Both the position numbers and the translations under genes were made by a program. From NCBI RefSeq assembly GCF_014836675.1, contig NZ_JACSQK010000005.1:1-48291 (forward strand): a stretch of DNA of 48,291 nucleotides, read 5' to 3'. The notes under the pieces are model-generated. The model was not told where the DNA came from. It saw nothing but the letters and a program-made list of their open reading frames with translations, and did not search any database. Positions 41,394 to 48,291 of the stretch are shown piece after piece; the stretch's first letter is position 1; each line of letters starts with the position of its first letter. Origin of the DNA: Comamonas avium (GTDB lineage Bacteria; Pseudomonadota; Gammaproteobacteria; Burkholderiales; Burkholderiaceae_C).

Positions 41394-41433
41394 AAAAAAA
41401 GTGCCAGGCAGTCCGGGCTGTCTGGCACTTTTG
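41394..41433 (+). terminator. Terminator of the YidB-OmpA gene
   Basis: AAAAGTGCCAGGCAG (41397-41411), loop TCCGGG, CTGTCTGGCACTTTT (41418-41432): a 15-bp stem with one G-U pair, flanked by A and T runs. Confidence 0.9.
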
Positions 41434-41561
41434 CATGGACAAGGACCACCCCGATACGTACGCAGTTTTGCCCTGGCGTGCTTTGGCGCTGGCCCTGAGC
41501 CTGTTGATGTAGCTTGACTTCGCCACAAGCCAGTGGCTTGCAGGCTGTGATGTTGGTTGTT

Positions 41562-41665
41562 TAATTTAGGAGCGTGTAACGCTTGTAAATAAAGCATTTC
41601 AATATACTTTGATATTGAAATACAGGTGGTTGCTTCGATAGATGCTATTTTTTTATTTTTTATCC
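41562..41665 (+). repeat. Dispersed intergenic repeat, copy before the eamA-like gene
   Basis: TAACGCTTGTAAATAAAGC leads into a perfect 10-bp hairpin ATTTCAATAT (41596-41605) / ATATTGAAAT (41612-41621) and ends in GATGCTATTTTTTTATTTTT. The same layout occurs at 17038-17134 and 30608-30712. Confidence 0.6.
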
Positions 41666-41786
41666 GCTTAGGCGTACACATCTCTGACTGGCGCGGCCAT
41701 CCTCGCCAATGTGCGGCGCGCAGTCCCTAAGCATTGGCTATGCTGCCCGCACAGCGGTTGTGCTGGTCTATTTGCTTTTTTGTTTT

Positions 41787-42719
41787 ATGCCGTTGTTTCT
41801 TCAAGAATTTGCCTGGTTGTGGGTGCCCGTTACGCTGTTTGCAGCGGTGGCACAAACCGTGCGCAATACTGCTCAGCGTTCGTTGACCCAGCAACTGGGC
41901 ACACTCTCTGCCACCTTGGTACGTTTTCTGTACGGCCTGCCTTTCGCTGCTGTTTTTCTGTGGCTGCTGTATGTGCTGCCAGAGCAGGCACCAGCTATGC
42001 CTAATTTCAGTCTGGCTTACGCTGGCTGGATCAGTCTGGGAGCTTTCTTTCAAGTGGCCGCGACAGCGGCCCTGCTGCTGGCGATGAAAGAGCGCAACTT
42101 TGCGGTGGCGGTGACGCTGTCGAAAACCGAGATCTTGCAGGTGGCGCTTTTTGGTGCGCTGTTCCTGCAAGAGCTGCCCACGGCCTTGGCGCTGGCGGCC
42201 ATGGTGATTGCAACCGTGGGTGTGCTGCTGCTGTCCTTGCCACCACGAGGACAACTGTTGTCCCTGCAGGCGTGGCTCAGCAAATCGGCGCTCTACGGTT
42301 TGATTTGCGGAGCGTGTTTTGCGGTGGCAGTCATTGGTTTCCGGGGCGCTGCACTGGCGCTCAATGCCCAGTCGCCATGGCTGTCCGGTGGCTGGGGTGT
42401 ACTGATTGCGCAAACCCTGCAAAGTATTTTTCTGGGTGCATGGGTGGCCTTCAAGACGCCGCAGGGCATCTTGCCCATTTTTCGTGCATGGCGTGTGTCG
42501 CTGCTGGCGGGATCGATGGGTGCTGCTGCATCCCTGGCCTGGTTTTCTGCCTATGCCATGCAAAGTGCTGCGGCGGTGCGCACCTTAGGTATGGTGGAGG
42601 TGGTGTTCAGCTATCTGGTCTCACGCCGTATCCTCAGCGAAAACTTGAATACTGCCGAAAAGCTGGGGATGGCGTTGATGGTGCTGGGTTTAGTGCTGAT
42701 TTGTCTGCAAGGGCTGTAA
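41787..42719 (+). CDS. EamA-family drug/metabolite transporter
   Basis: 310 residues with ten membrane segments in two EamA repeats (about 10-145 and 160-305). FAAVAQTVRNTAQRSLTQQL after TM1 and AVAVTLSKTEILQVALFGAL in the first half mark the DMT superfamily. Typical roles are export of amino acids or metabolites, and the substrate is unknown. Start is uncertain: ATG 41787 puts FAWLWVPVTLFAAVAQT at the front as in related proteins, while ATG 41709 would add 26 residues and one more hydrophobic stretch. Neither has a Shine-Dalgarno. The dinB gene begins 21 bp after the stop. Confidence 0.8.
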   Translation: MPLFLQEFAWLWVPVTLFAAVAQTVRNTAQRSLTQQLGTLSATLVRFLYGLPFAAVFLWLLYVLPEQAPAMPNFSLAYAGWISLGAFFQVAATAALLLAMKERNFAVAVTLSKTEILQVALFGALFLQELPTALALAAMVIATVGVLLLSLPPRGQLLSLQAWLSKSALYGLICGACFAVAVIGFRGAALALNAQSPWLSGGWGVLIAQTLQSIFLGAWVAFKTPQGILPIFRAWRVSLLAGSMGAAASLAWFSAYAMQSAAAVRTLGMVEVVFSYLVSRRILSENLNTAEKLGMALMVLGLVLICLQGL

Positions 42720-42740
42720 AGCTTCTTTCACAATAGCGGG

Positions 42741-43985
42741 GTGACCGCCGCTGACTTACCCCGCCGTATCGCCCATCTGGACATGGATGCATTTTTTGCA
42801 TCGGTGGAATTGCTGCGCTATCCGCAGCTCAAGGGGTTGCCAGTGGTCATTGGTGGCAGCCGCCACACGCCAGAGCATGAGGCGCAGTTGATCGCGCAGT
42901 GGGGGTCGCTGGATGCCATTCCTGTAGAGGCTTTTCCGCGCTTGGCCCGCTATGTGGGGCGGGGCGTGATCACTACCGCCACTTACCCGGCTCGGCAGTT
43001 TGGGGTGGGCTCTGCCATGGGCATGATGAAGGCGGCGAGACTGTGCCCTCAGGCAATCTTGTTGCCTATCGATTTCGTGCGCTATCGCCAGTACTCACGC
43101 ACGTTCAAAGACGTTATTTTGGAGATGGCCCCGCTCATGGAAGACCGGGGCGTGGATGAGGTGTATATCGACTTTACGCTGGTACCAGACGGCCAGCATG
43201 AAGGTGGCCGTGTGCTGGCAGCCAGCATTCAGCAGCGCATTTTTGAAAAGACCGGGCTGACTTGCTCTGTGGGCGTCGCTCCCAATAAATTGCTGGCCAA
43301 GATGGCCAGCGAGTTCAACAAGCCCCAAGGTATTTCTATCGTGATGCCGCAGGATGTGGAGCATCAGATCTGGCCGTTGTCGTGTCGCAAGATCAATGGC
43401 ATTGGCCCCAAGGCAGGAGCCAAGCTGCAAGGGCTGGGGATTGTCACCATCGGAGAGCTGGCGGCTAAAAGTCTGCCGTGGCTGATGCAGCACTTTGGCA
43501 AATCGTACGGTGCCTGGCTGCATGCTGCATCCCATGGACAGGACGATCGTGCTGTAGTGACCGAGAGTGAGCCCGTGAGCATGAGCCGCGAGACCACCTT
43601 TGACAGCGACTTGCACGCGGGCCACGACAAGGTGCAACTGGGTGCCATCTTCACGCGACTGTGCGAACGCGTCGCGCAAGACCTGCAACGCAAGGGGTAT
43701 GCGGGGCGAACGATAGGCATCAAGCTGCGGTATGCCAATTTCAAAAGCGTGACACGCGAGATCACGGTAGACGCTTTCACACAGGATGCAGGCACGATTC
43801 GCCGCGTTGCAGGCCAATGCCTCAAGCGTGTGCCGCTGGAGCAGAGCATTCGTTTGCTGGGCGTGCGTGTGGGCTGTCTGGTGCACTGGGATGCAAGCAC
43901 CCAGCAAGCCGAAGGCGCTGTGCCAGTGCTGCCGCGCAAATCTACCGGCAAGGGAGACCCGCTATCGTTGCCGTTGTTTGACTGA
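42741..43985 (+). CDS. dinB: DNA polymerase IV (Y family)
   Basis: 414 residues starting at GTG. Error-prone translesion polymerase. Motifs: IAHLDMDAFFASVELL (metal-binding Asp), PVVIGG, the TTATYPARQFGVGSAMGM finger region, RGVDEVYIDFT (catalytic Asp-Glu; the Ser of the usual SIDE is Gly, as often in this order), CSVGVAPNKLLAKMASEFNKP and the HhH region KINGIGPKAGAKLQGLG. The little-finger domain follows. The extreme C-terminus DPLSLPLFD fits the beta-clamp-binding consensus. No LexA box (CTGT-N8-ACAG) is visible upstream; CACAAT (42729-42734) ends six bases before the GTG, so the mRNA may be leaderless. Confidence 0.93.
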   Translation: MTAADLPRRIAHLDMDAFFASVELLRYPQLKGLPVVIGGSRHTPEHEAQLIAQWGSLDAIPVEAFPRLARYVGRGVITTATYPARQFGVGSAMGMMKAARLCPQAILLPIDFVRYRQYSRTFKDVILEMAPLMEDRGVDEVYIDFTLVPDGQHEGGRVLAASIQQRIFEKTGLTCSVGVAPNKLLAKMASEFNKPQGISIVMPQDVEHQIWPLSCRKINGIGPKAGAKLQGLGIVTIGELAAKSLPWLMQHFGKSYGAWLHAASHGQDDRAVVTESEPVSMSRETTFDSDLHAGHDKVQLGAIFTRLCERVAQDLQRKGYAGRTIGIKLRYANFKSVTREITVDAFTQDAGTIRRVAGQCLKRVPLEQSIRLLGVRVGCLVHWDASTQQAEGAVPVLPRKSTGKGDPLSLPLFD

Positions 43986-44106
43986 TTTGCACCGGCTGGC
44001 CGTCGCCAAGCCGTTTTGGCCTTCTTCTTCAAAGAAGGTGTACCTCCAGGGCAGAGATGCCGTTAGAAAAATTAGTGGCATTGGAGAAGGCATGGGGAGT
44101 CTAATT

Positions 44107-44171
44107 GTCAGCAAATGCAAGCTGACTGTGCCATGATGGGTGGTTTACCTTGAAGTGTGCTTGCTTCAAGG
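44107..44171 (+). other. Two hairpins before the chemoreceptor gene
   Basis: GTCAGC (44107-44112), 8-nt loop, GCTGAC (44121-44126); and CCTTGAAG (44148-44155), 8-nt loop, CTTCAAGG (44164-44171). Both are perfect, have equal loop length and lie 22-86 bp before the GTG start. No T run follows either. Possible leader structure or operators. Confidence 0.4.
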
Positions 44172-44192
44172 GGTTGCCAGCTGGAGATATGC

Positions 44193-45755
44193 GTGCGAGT
44201 CAACCTCCCCGTTACCCAAAATAATTACGATTTCCCGAACGATGAATTGCTGGTCTCCGTGACCAATGCCAAAGGTGAGATCACCCATTGCAACCCCGCA
44301 TTTTTGCGAGCCAGTGGCTATGCCTACGAAGAGTTGATGAGGCAGCCGCACAATCTGATTCGCCACCCGGATATGCCAGCGGCAGCATTCAAAGACATGT
44401 GGCGCACGATTGCACATGGCTACCCGTGGACGGGCATCGTCAAAAATCGCCGAAAAAATGGTGACCACTATTGGGTGCGCGCCAATGTCACCCCCATCAT
44501 GGATGGTGACAAGCCAACGGGCTACTTGTCAGTGCGGACAAAGCCCAGCACGCAAGAAATACAAACGGCGCAAACCCTGTATGCCCGCATGAATGAAGAG
44601 GTGCAGCGGGGTCAAGAGACGATACGTCTGCGAGCTGGTGAAGTTCGATATCTGGGCTGGCGTGGCCTGTGGGCACAGCGCAGCGATATGGGGCTGCTGG
44701 CGCGCATGGTGGCCATGATGGTCATCATGGCGGTGGTCGTCATGCTGCCTGATGTACTGGGCTGGCAGGGGCTGCTGGCTGGTGGCGCGCGCCTGGCTGC
44801 GCTGGTGACGGGCGGTGCCTGGGTGGTGTGGCGCTTTAATTCACGTTGCGTACAAGGCATTGAAAAAGCCAACGCATGGGCGGCGCAGATGGCCAGTTGC
44901 AACCTGTCGCAATCCTGCCAGCACAATTATTCGGGCGCAGTCGGTACGTTGATGGCGCGCTTGCAGCAAATACAGATCAATTTACGCGCCGTGGTAGGCG
45001 ATGTACTGACGGAGGTGCGTGGCTTCAACGTCATGTCAAAAGAAATCGCGCATGGCAGTCTCGATTTGGCCAGACGCACGGAGTCTCAGGCTTCAAGCCT
45101 GCAGCAAACGGCAGCCTCCATGGAGGAAATTGCAAGCACCGTGCTGCAGACGGCGGAAACAGCCCAGCAAATGGAGCAGGAAAGCCAGCAAACCAAGGCT
45201 ATCGTCAGCCACAGTGGCCATGCAATTGAGGAGGTGGGTGAAGCCATGGAGCACATTCGCCAGTCTTCAACCCGCATGCGCGAAATCATTGGCGTGATTG
45301 AAAGCATTGCCTTTCAGACCAACTTGCTGGCCTTGAATGCGGCGGTAGAAGCGGCCCGCGCCGGCGAGCAAGGCCGTGGCTTTGCCGTGGTAGCTGCAGA
45401 AGTACGGGCGCTGGCACAACGCAGCGCAACGGCCGCCAAAGAAATCGGGGGGTTGATTAACAATACGGTAGACGGCATTGATGAAGGCAATGCCCGGATG
45501 CAGGCGGCTGGAAAAACCATTGATGGCATGGTGCAGGCCGTAGAGCGAGTAAGCAGCTTGGTGCAGCAAATCAGCCTGGCTACGCGCGAACAATCGCAAG
45601 GGATTTCGCTCGTCAATGAGGCTGTGGCATCCCTGGATACGATGACACAACAGAATGCAGCCATGTCTGAGCAGTCCACGGGTTCCGCCCAGTCACTGCA
45701 TACCAATGCACAGCGTTTACAGCGCTCCGTATCTTTCTTCAATCTCTCGTCGTAG
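44193..45755 (+). CDS. Methyl-accepting chemotaxis protein with N-terminal PAS domain (Aer-like)
   Basis: 520 residues. The cytoplasmic PAS domain (about 10-115) reads [40 protein letters not shown] and the [20 protein letters not shown] segment found in Aer, the FAD-based redox/energy taxis sensor. Two close membrane segments (about 178-220) with almost no periplasmic loop follow, then a HAMP-like stretch and the signalling domain with the strictly conserved tip [20 protein letters not shown], followed by [20 protein letters not shown]. It signals through CheA/CheW. GTG 44193 is preferred over GTG 44157 because GGAG sits seven bases before it and homologues start near VNLPVT. No C-terminal NWETF-type pentapeptide. 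Terminator at 45767-45795. Confidence 0.9.
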   Translation: MRVNLPVTQNNYDFPNDELLVSVTNAKGEITHCNPAFLRASGYAYEELMRQPHNLIRHPDMPAAAFKDMWRTIAHGYPWTGIVKNRRKNGDHYWVRANVTPIMDGDKPTGYLSVRTKPSTQEIQTAQTLYARMNEEVQRGQETIRLRAGEVRYLGWRGLWAQRSDMGLLARMVAMMVIMAVVVMLPDVLGWQGLLAGGARLAALVTGGAWVVWRFNSRCVQGIEKANAWAAQMASCNLSQSCQHNYSGAVGTLMARLQQIQINLRAVVGDVLTEVRGFNVMSKEIAHGSLDLARRTESQASSLQQTAASMEEIASTVLQTAETAQQMEQESQQTKAIVSHSGHAIEEVGEAMEHIRQSSTRMREIIGVIESIAFQTNLLALNAAVEAARAGEQGRGFAVVAAEVRALAQRSATAAKEIGGLINNTVDGIDEGNARMQAAGKTIDGMVQAVERVSSLVQQISLATREQSQGISLVNEAVASLDTMTQQNAAMSEQSTGSAQSLHTNAQRLQRSVSFFNLSS

Positions 45756-45766
45756 AGCGTGAAAAG

Positions 45767-45795
45767 AAAAAAGCAGCATACAAGCTGCTTTTTTT
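45767..45795 (+). terminator. Terminator of the chemoreceptor gene
   Basis: AAAAAAGCAGC, loop ATACAA, GCTGCTTTTTTT. Short GC core with strong A/T flanks, usable in the plus direction. Confidence 0.88.
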
Positions 45796-45854
45796 ATGAC
45801 CATTTGTACAACAACTAAGCATGTGAAAGCCAGCAGCATGGTTAGCATGCAGGT

Positions 45855-48122
45855 ATGCAAGTCTTGTTCATTGTTTTGGCGATCATCGTGCTGCTGCTGT
45901 GGGGCATAAGAAGCTATCGTCCAAAAAAACGGATCGTACCTCCAGCATCGAAAGCGCGCTCTTTGGCAACTGCTACTGCGGCAGTGGTGCCAGCGCCGGA
46001 GCCTGAGGTTTCACCCAGCATTAATAGCGATGTGAAATTTCGCATGCAGGGTGAACGCGGCATGGGGGGGCCTATCTTTGGCGATGTGCTGTGCAGTGAT
46101 GGGGTGTATTTGCCGCATGTCTGGGAGTCAGATTTCCACACCTCGTTTGATGGTCGCTGGATTCGGACAGGCTCTTACGGTGATTCCATTCCCCGCCTTC
46201 TTGACAGAAAAACGCGACGATCCTGGCTACTCAGCGTGGCCGAGGCAGGTCTGGTCGACGACTTGCATTGGCGACTGCCTCGCTGGAACGGGGAAAGCCA
46301 GGGAGGAAATGGTGTGGCCGCAGAAGCGCACAACGCGCTCAGCGATGTGGCTTTTGATGCATGGCTGGCAAAAAATGTGAACCAGAAGGCACAGCCTCTG
46401 GCTGGTGTGTGTGACTTGTGGGTTCCTGCAGACTGTGTCCCAGAAGAAGCGCAAGCGGCCCCTTTTTCCATCCCACAGCAAGACAATGCGGTGGTGCAGG
46501 TGACAACGCAGCGCCATTGGCCTGCATCATTGCGTGAGCTGGAGCGCCCGCTGGAGCCGCTGCTGGAGCCACACTGGCAATTGCAGCTCAATGGAGAGCC
46601 GCACTCCTGGATCGTTGATGGAAAAAGTCCGTTTGTGTGGCGTCCAGATGGGCAGGCATTTGCCTGCTATGGCTACCCCTCCAACGACACTTCACGCAAA
46701 CCGAGTGTGCGACTGGGTGTCTGGAGCCTGACTTTTGGTGGCCAGCAATGGTCAGCATGGCTGCCAGAAGACCGCAAGCCCTGGTCGGTAGCGCTGTACT
46801 CCCCTGAAGATGCTTCTGCAGCTTTGCCCGCTTTGAGCTGGGATGATGTTGAGCTGCTGCAGCGCATGGAAATGGACACACCAGAGCTGGAGCGTCTGCA
46901 CGATGGCCGTAGCCTCAGCTGTGTGATGAGTGAGTTGTATGCGGTCTCCAAGCACCGGGCAGATGGACGACCCATGCTTAAGAAAATTCCGGTGCGCCAA
47001 TTCCAATGGCGTCGCGACTTGCACAATCCTTCTCGCTGGGTTGCCCAGAGCGAGGCCGTTGCAGGCCAGCCTTTGCTGTGGACTCTGGTGCATGAGGCCA
47101 AGGATGAGCTGGGAGCAACCGCTGCTTATTCTGTGCAGTGGGGTGAGCATCAGTTGCCCGGACTGTGGGAGCTGGAGCATGTGCTGGTTGATGGTCAGTG
47201 GGCTTTGTTGTGCCCCTGGGGAGAGTCGCCACTCAAAGGTGGCAGGCCTGTTCCCTGGGTGTGGGATGGCAAGCAACTCAATGCCATTGAGATGACGTTT
47301 CCAGTGCTGCGCATGCGCCCCCACGTAGTGAGCGGGCATGCACAGTTGCTGGTGGTCGTAGGGTGCGGGCCTGACAACAGCAACTTGGCCAGCACGGGCC
47401 TGTGGCGCTGGCCTTTGCAGGTGGCCGATGAAACCAACTTGACCAAAAATGGCTGGACCCCTGCCTATGAGTGGCGGGATGTCGCAGTGAATGCACAAGG
47501 TGTTTGGCAGTTGAAGCCACGCTGGCGGGAGGTGCAGCAAATTCAGCACCCATGCGCTGACGGCGACTATGTGTGGCGCCATGCACCATCGCATGATGGT
47601 CTGTGGTGGTGGGGCGGGCTGCACAACAGCATGAATAACTACTGGAACCCCAAGGCACCGCGCTGCGAAGGCGTGCTGGTGACACAGTCAGGTGCTGTGC
47701 TGTGCGGCGTTGGGCCGAGTATCTGCCCGCACCATGCGGGTGATGGCTGGCTGGTGCTGGAGTGGCTGGCCCGTGGCCAAAATGACGAAGCACACCATTG
47801 GAAGCTGCATTGGTTGCGTCCGCACAAGCATGAGCTCTGGACGCTGGAGCTGCGCGCTTATATGCCGGTACTGCAGGGCTGGGATGCGCAGCAAGGGGTG
47901 CAGTGGACAGATGTGGCAGTGCCAGGTTCAGAGGAAGGTGCACCTGTGCAAACGGCGCAGCAAATCATTGCACCAATGCGCTGGGAGAGTGCGCAACTGG
48001 ACGTGCTCAAGCAAAGCCCGGTCGGCTTGTGGGTGCGCAAGCAAGATGCGGTCTACGTGGATGCAATGGCCTTGCGTGATGACTGGCCCTGGGACAAACC
48101 TGTGCCGCAGCAGCGGCCCTAA
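45855..48122 (+). CDS. Unknown membrane-anchored, tryptophan-rich protein
   Basis: 755 residues. I do not recognise the family. Residues 1-19 (MQVLFIVLAIIVLLLWGIR) form one membrane anchor, followed by a basic patch YRPKKR (inside-positive side) and an Ala/Pro/Thr-rich linker to about residue 58. The rest (about 60-755) is soluble-looking, with roughly 48 Trp residues, about 6% and several times the usual share. They come in short recurring patterns such as hxxW (LPRWNG, QWSAWLPE, PWVWDGKQ, LWRWPLQV, LWWWGG). This pattern suggests repeated beta-strand blades, perhaps a propeller, in which each strand ends in an aromatic. No catalytic motif is seen. It has its own terminator and no clear operon partner. 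By the positive-inside rule the body could be cytoplasmic or periplasmic; the short N-terminus and following KKR favour a cytoplasmic body. Confidence 0.7.
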   Translation: MQVLFIVLAIIVLLLWGIRSYRPKKRIVPPASKARSLATATAAVVPAPEPEVSPSINSDVKFRMQGERGMGGPIFGDVLCSDGVYLPHVWESDFHTSFDGRWIRTGSYGDSIPRLLDRKTRRSWLLSVAEAGLVDDLHWRLPRWNGESQGGNGVAAEAHNALSDVAFDAWLAKNVNQKAQPLAGVCDLWVPADCVPEEAQAAPFSIPQQDNAVVQVTTQRHWPASLRELERPLEPLLEPHWQLQLNGEPHSWIVDGKSPFVWRPDGQAFACYGYPSNDTSRKPSVRLGVWSLTFGGQQWSAWLPEDRKPWSVALYSPEDASAALPALSWDDVELLQRMEMDTPELERLHDGRSLSCVMSELYAVSKHRADGRPMLKKIPVRQFQWRRDLHNPSRWVAQSEAVAGQPLLWTLVHEAKDELGATAAYSVQWGEHQLPGLWELEHVLVDGQWALLCPWGESPLKGGRPVPWVWDGKQLNAIEMTFPVLRMRPHVVSGHAQLLVVVGCGPDNSNLASTGLWRWPLQVADETNLTKNGWTPAYEWRDVAVNAQGVWQLKPRWREVQQIQHPCADGDYVWRHAPSHDGLWWWGGLHNSMNNYWNPKAPRCEGVLVTQSGAVLCGVGPSICPHHAGDGWLVLEWLARGQNDEAHHWKLHWLRPHKHELWTLELRAYMPVLQGWDAQQGVQWTDVAVPGSEEGAPVQTAQQIIAPMRWESAQLDVLKQSPVGLWVRKQDAVYVDAMALRDDWPWDKPVPQQRP

Positions 48123-48155
48123 AAAAAACCGGCTCTCAAGAGGGCCGGTTTTTTT
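48121..48155. terminator. Terminator behind the Trp-rich gene
   Basis: A run of eight A, CCGGCTCT (48129-48136), loop CAAG, AGGGCCGG (48141-48148), then a T run. The stem has one G-U pair. Symmetric, so it also serves the converging partial gene at the right edge. Confidence 0.9.
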
Positions 48156-48177
48156 ATGGCGCAGCCTTGCGCAAGGC

Positions 48178-48291
48178 TTATGGCTTGTTGCCTGTAGGGA
48201 AGGGCCATGCAGCTTGCGGTGCCAAAACAGTCTTGGCCACAGGTGCCGTGGTTTCTGCAGCAGGAGCAGCAGCCTTCTTGGCAGGAGCAGC
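48178..48291 (-). CDS. C-terminal tail of an Ala/Pro/Lys-rich protein (partial)
   Basis: 37 residues read in from the right edge: AAPAKKAAAPAAETTAPVAK, then TVLAPQAAWPFPTGNKP and stop. Low-complexity Ala/Pro/Lys tails of this sort occur at the ends of betaproteobacterial phasins (PHA granule proteins) and of histone H1-like proteins. The WPFPTG ending makes me lean toward a phasin, but the conserved part is outside the window and the call is open. It converges with the Trp-rich gene across a shared terminator. Confidence 0.6.
   Translation of the reverse strand, partial: AAPAKKAAAPAAETTAPVAKTVLAPQAAWPFPTGNKP

Larger units (their letters stand above)
41374..41786. other. 413-bp noncoding stretch with terminator and repeat
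   Basis: Holds the terminator of the YidB-OmpA gene (41394-41433) and an intergenic repeat (41562-41665). The part 41666-41786 is open in the frame of the EamA gene and could be its extended 5' end if an earlier ATG (41709) is used. No other gene seen. Confidence 0.6.

Noticed and set aside
42700..42745. LexA/SOS box upstream of dinB (also sought before uvrD and polA)
   Set aside because: No CTGT-N8-ACAG or close variant was found in any of the three upstream regions.
43150..43180. Gly replacing Ser in the dinB SxDE motif as a possible inactivating change
   Set aside because: The catalytic Asp and Glu are present and a G-[IV]-D-E-V form is common in Burkholderiales Pol IV.
1..48291. tRNA genes, rRNA, CRISPR arrays, transposases, toxin-antitoxin or phage genes
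   Set aside because: Read through on both strands; no cloverleaf, spaced direct repeats, DDE transposase motifs or phage proteins were found.

Overview
The window reads as a chromosomal segment of a betaproteobacterium of the family Comamonadaceae, most likely Comamonas or a close relative. This rests on gene content and order recognised by eye, not on a search: thrB - DUF2782 - polA, argH beside algZ/algR, a solitary TctC-type binding protein, a BPSS1780-type membrane protein, an Omp32-like porin, and AT-rich intergenic repeats of the AGCGCTT...GCTATTTTT kind. No rRNA, tRNA, CRISPR array, prophage or insertion sequence was seen. It is largely core and metabolic chromosome with one accessory-looking transporter cluster at the left.

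Left part (1-6.5 kb): the 3' end of etfA with a strong terminator, then a cluster of small-molecule exporters (LysE, two MFS proteins, RhtB) with an isoprenylcysteine-methyltransferase-like protein, a divergent TetR regulator with palindromic operators, and a GNAT acetyltransferase. A decayed 3' end of a further LysE-type gene lies directly behind the first MFS gene. 6.6-17 kb: an outer-membrane porin, GMP reductase guaC, helicase uvrD, a BPSS1780-type membrane protein, homoserine kinase thrB behind a terminator-like hairpin, a DUF2782 protein, and DNA polymerase I. 17-24 kb: azlCD (branched-chain amino acid export), a ZIP metal transporter with a Fur-like site far upstream, the algZ/algR two-component pair, argH, and a Tat-exported TctC/Bug protein.

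24-37 kb: a 1966-residue alpha-2-macroglobulin with a CLEQ thioester and, 4.5 kb further on, penicillin-binding protein 1C. These two are usually adjacent; here YciI, a BetT-like choline carrier, a TenA protein on the opposite strand and an endonuclease/exonuclease/phosphatase protein lie between them. 37-48 kb: a membrane GGDEF/PAS protein, an FMN alpha-hydroxy-acid (lactate) dehydrogenase, a YidB-OmpA hybrid envelope protein with a leader that can hide its ribosome binding site, an EamA transporter, DNA polymerase IV (dinB), an Aer-like chemoreceptor, a very tryptophan-rich membrane-anchored protein of unknown function, and the tail of an Ala/Lys/Pro-rich protein.

The points I find most worth checking are the Shine-Dalgarno-sequestering leader at 40258-40330, a recurrent (T/C)ACAAT box 6-8 nt before start codons that suggests leaderless mRNAs (uvrD, polA, DUF2782, dinB, the GNAT gene, the GGDEF gene), a terminator hairpin just before thrB, two palindromes 35 bp apart before the lactate dehydrogenase, and the unknown Trp-rich protein. 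No clearly new multi-gene system (defence, secretion or biosynthetic) is visible.
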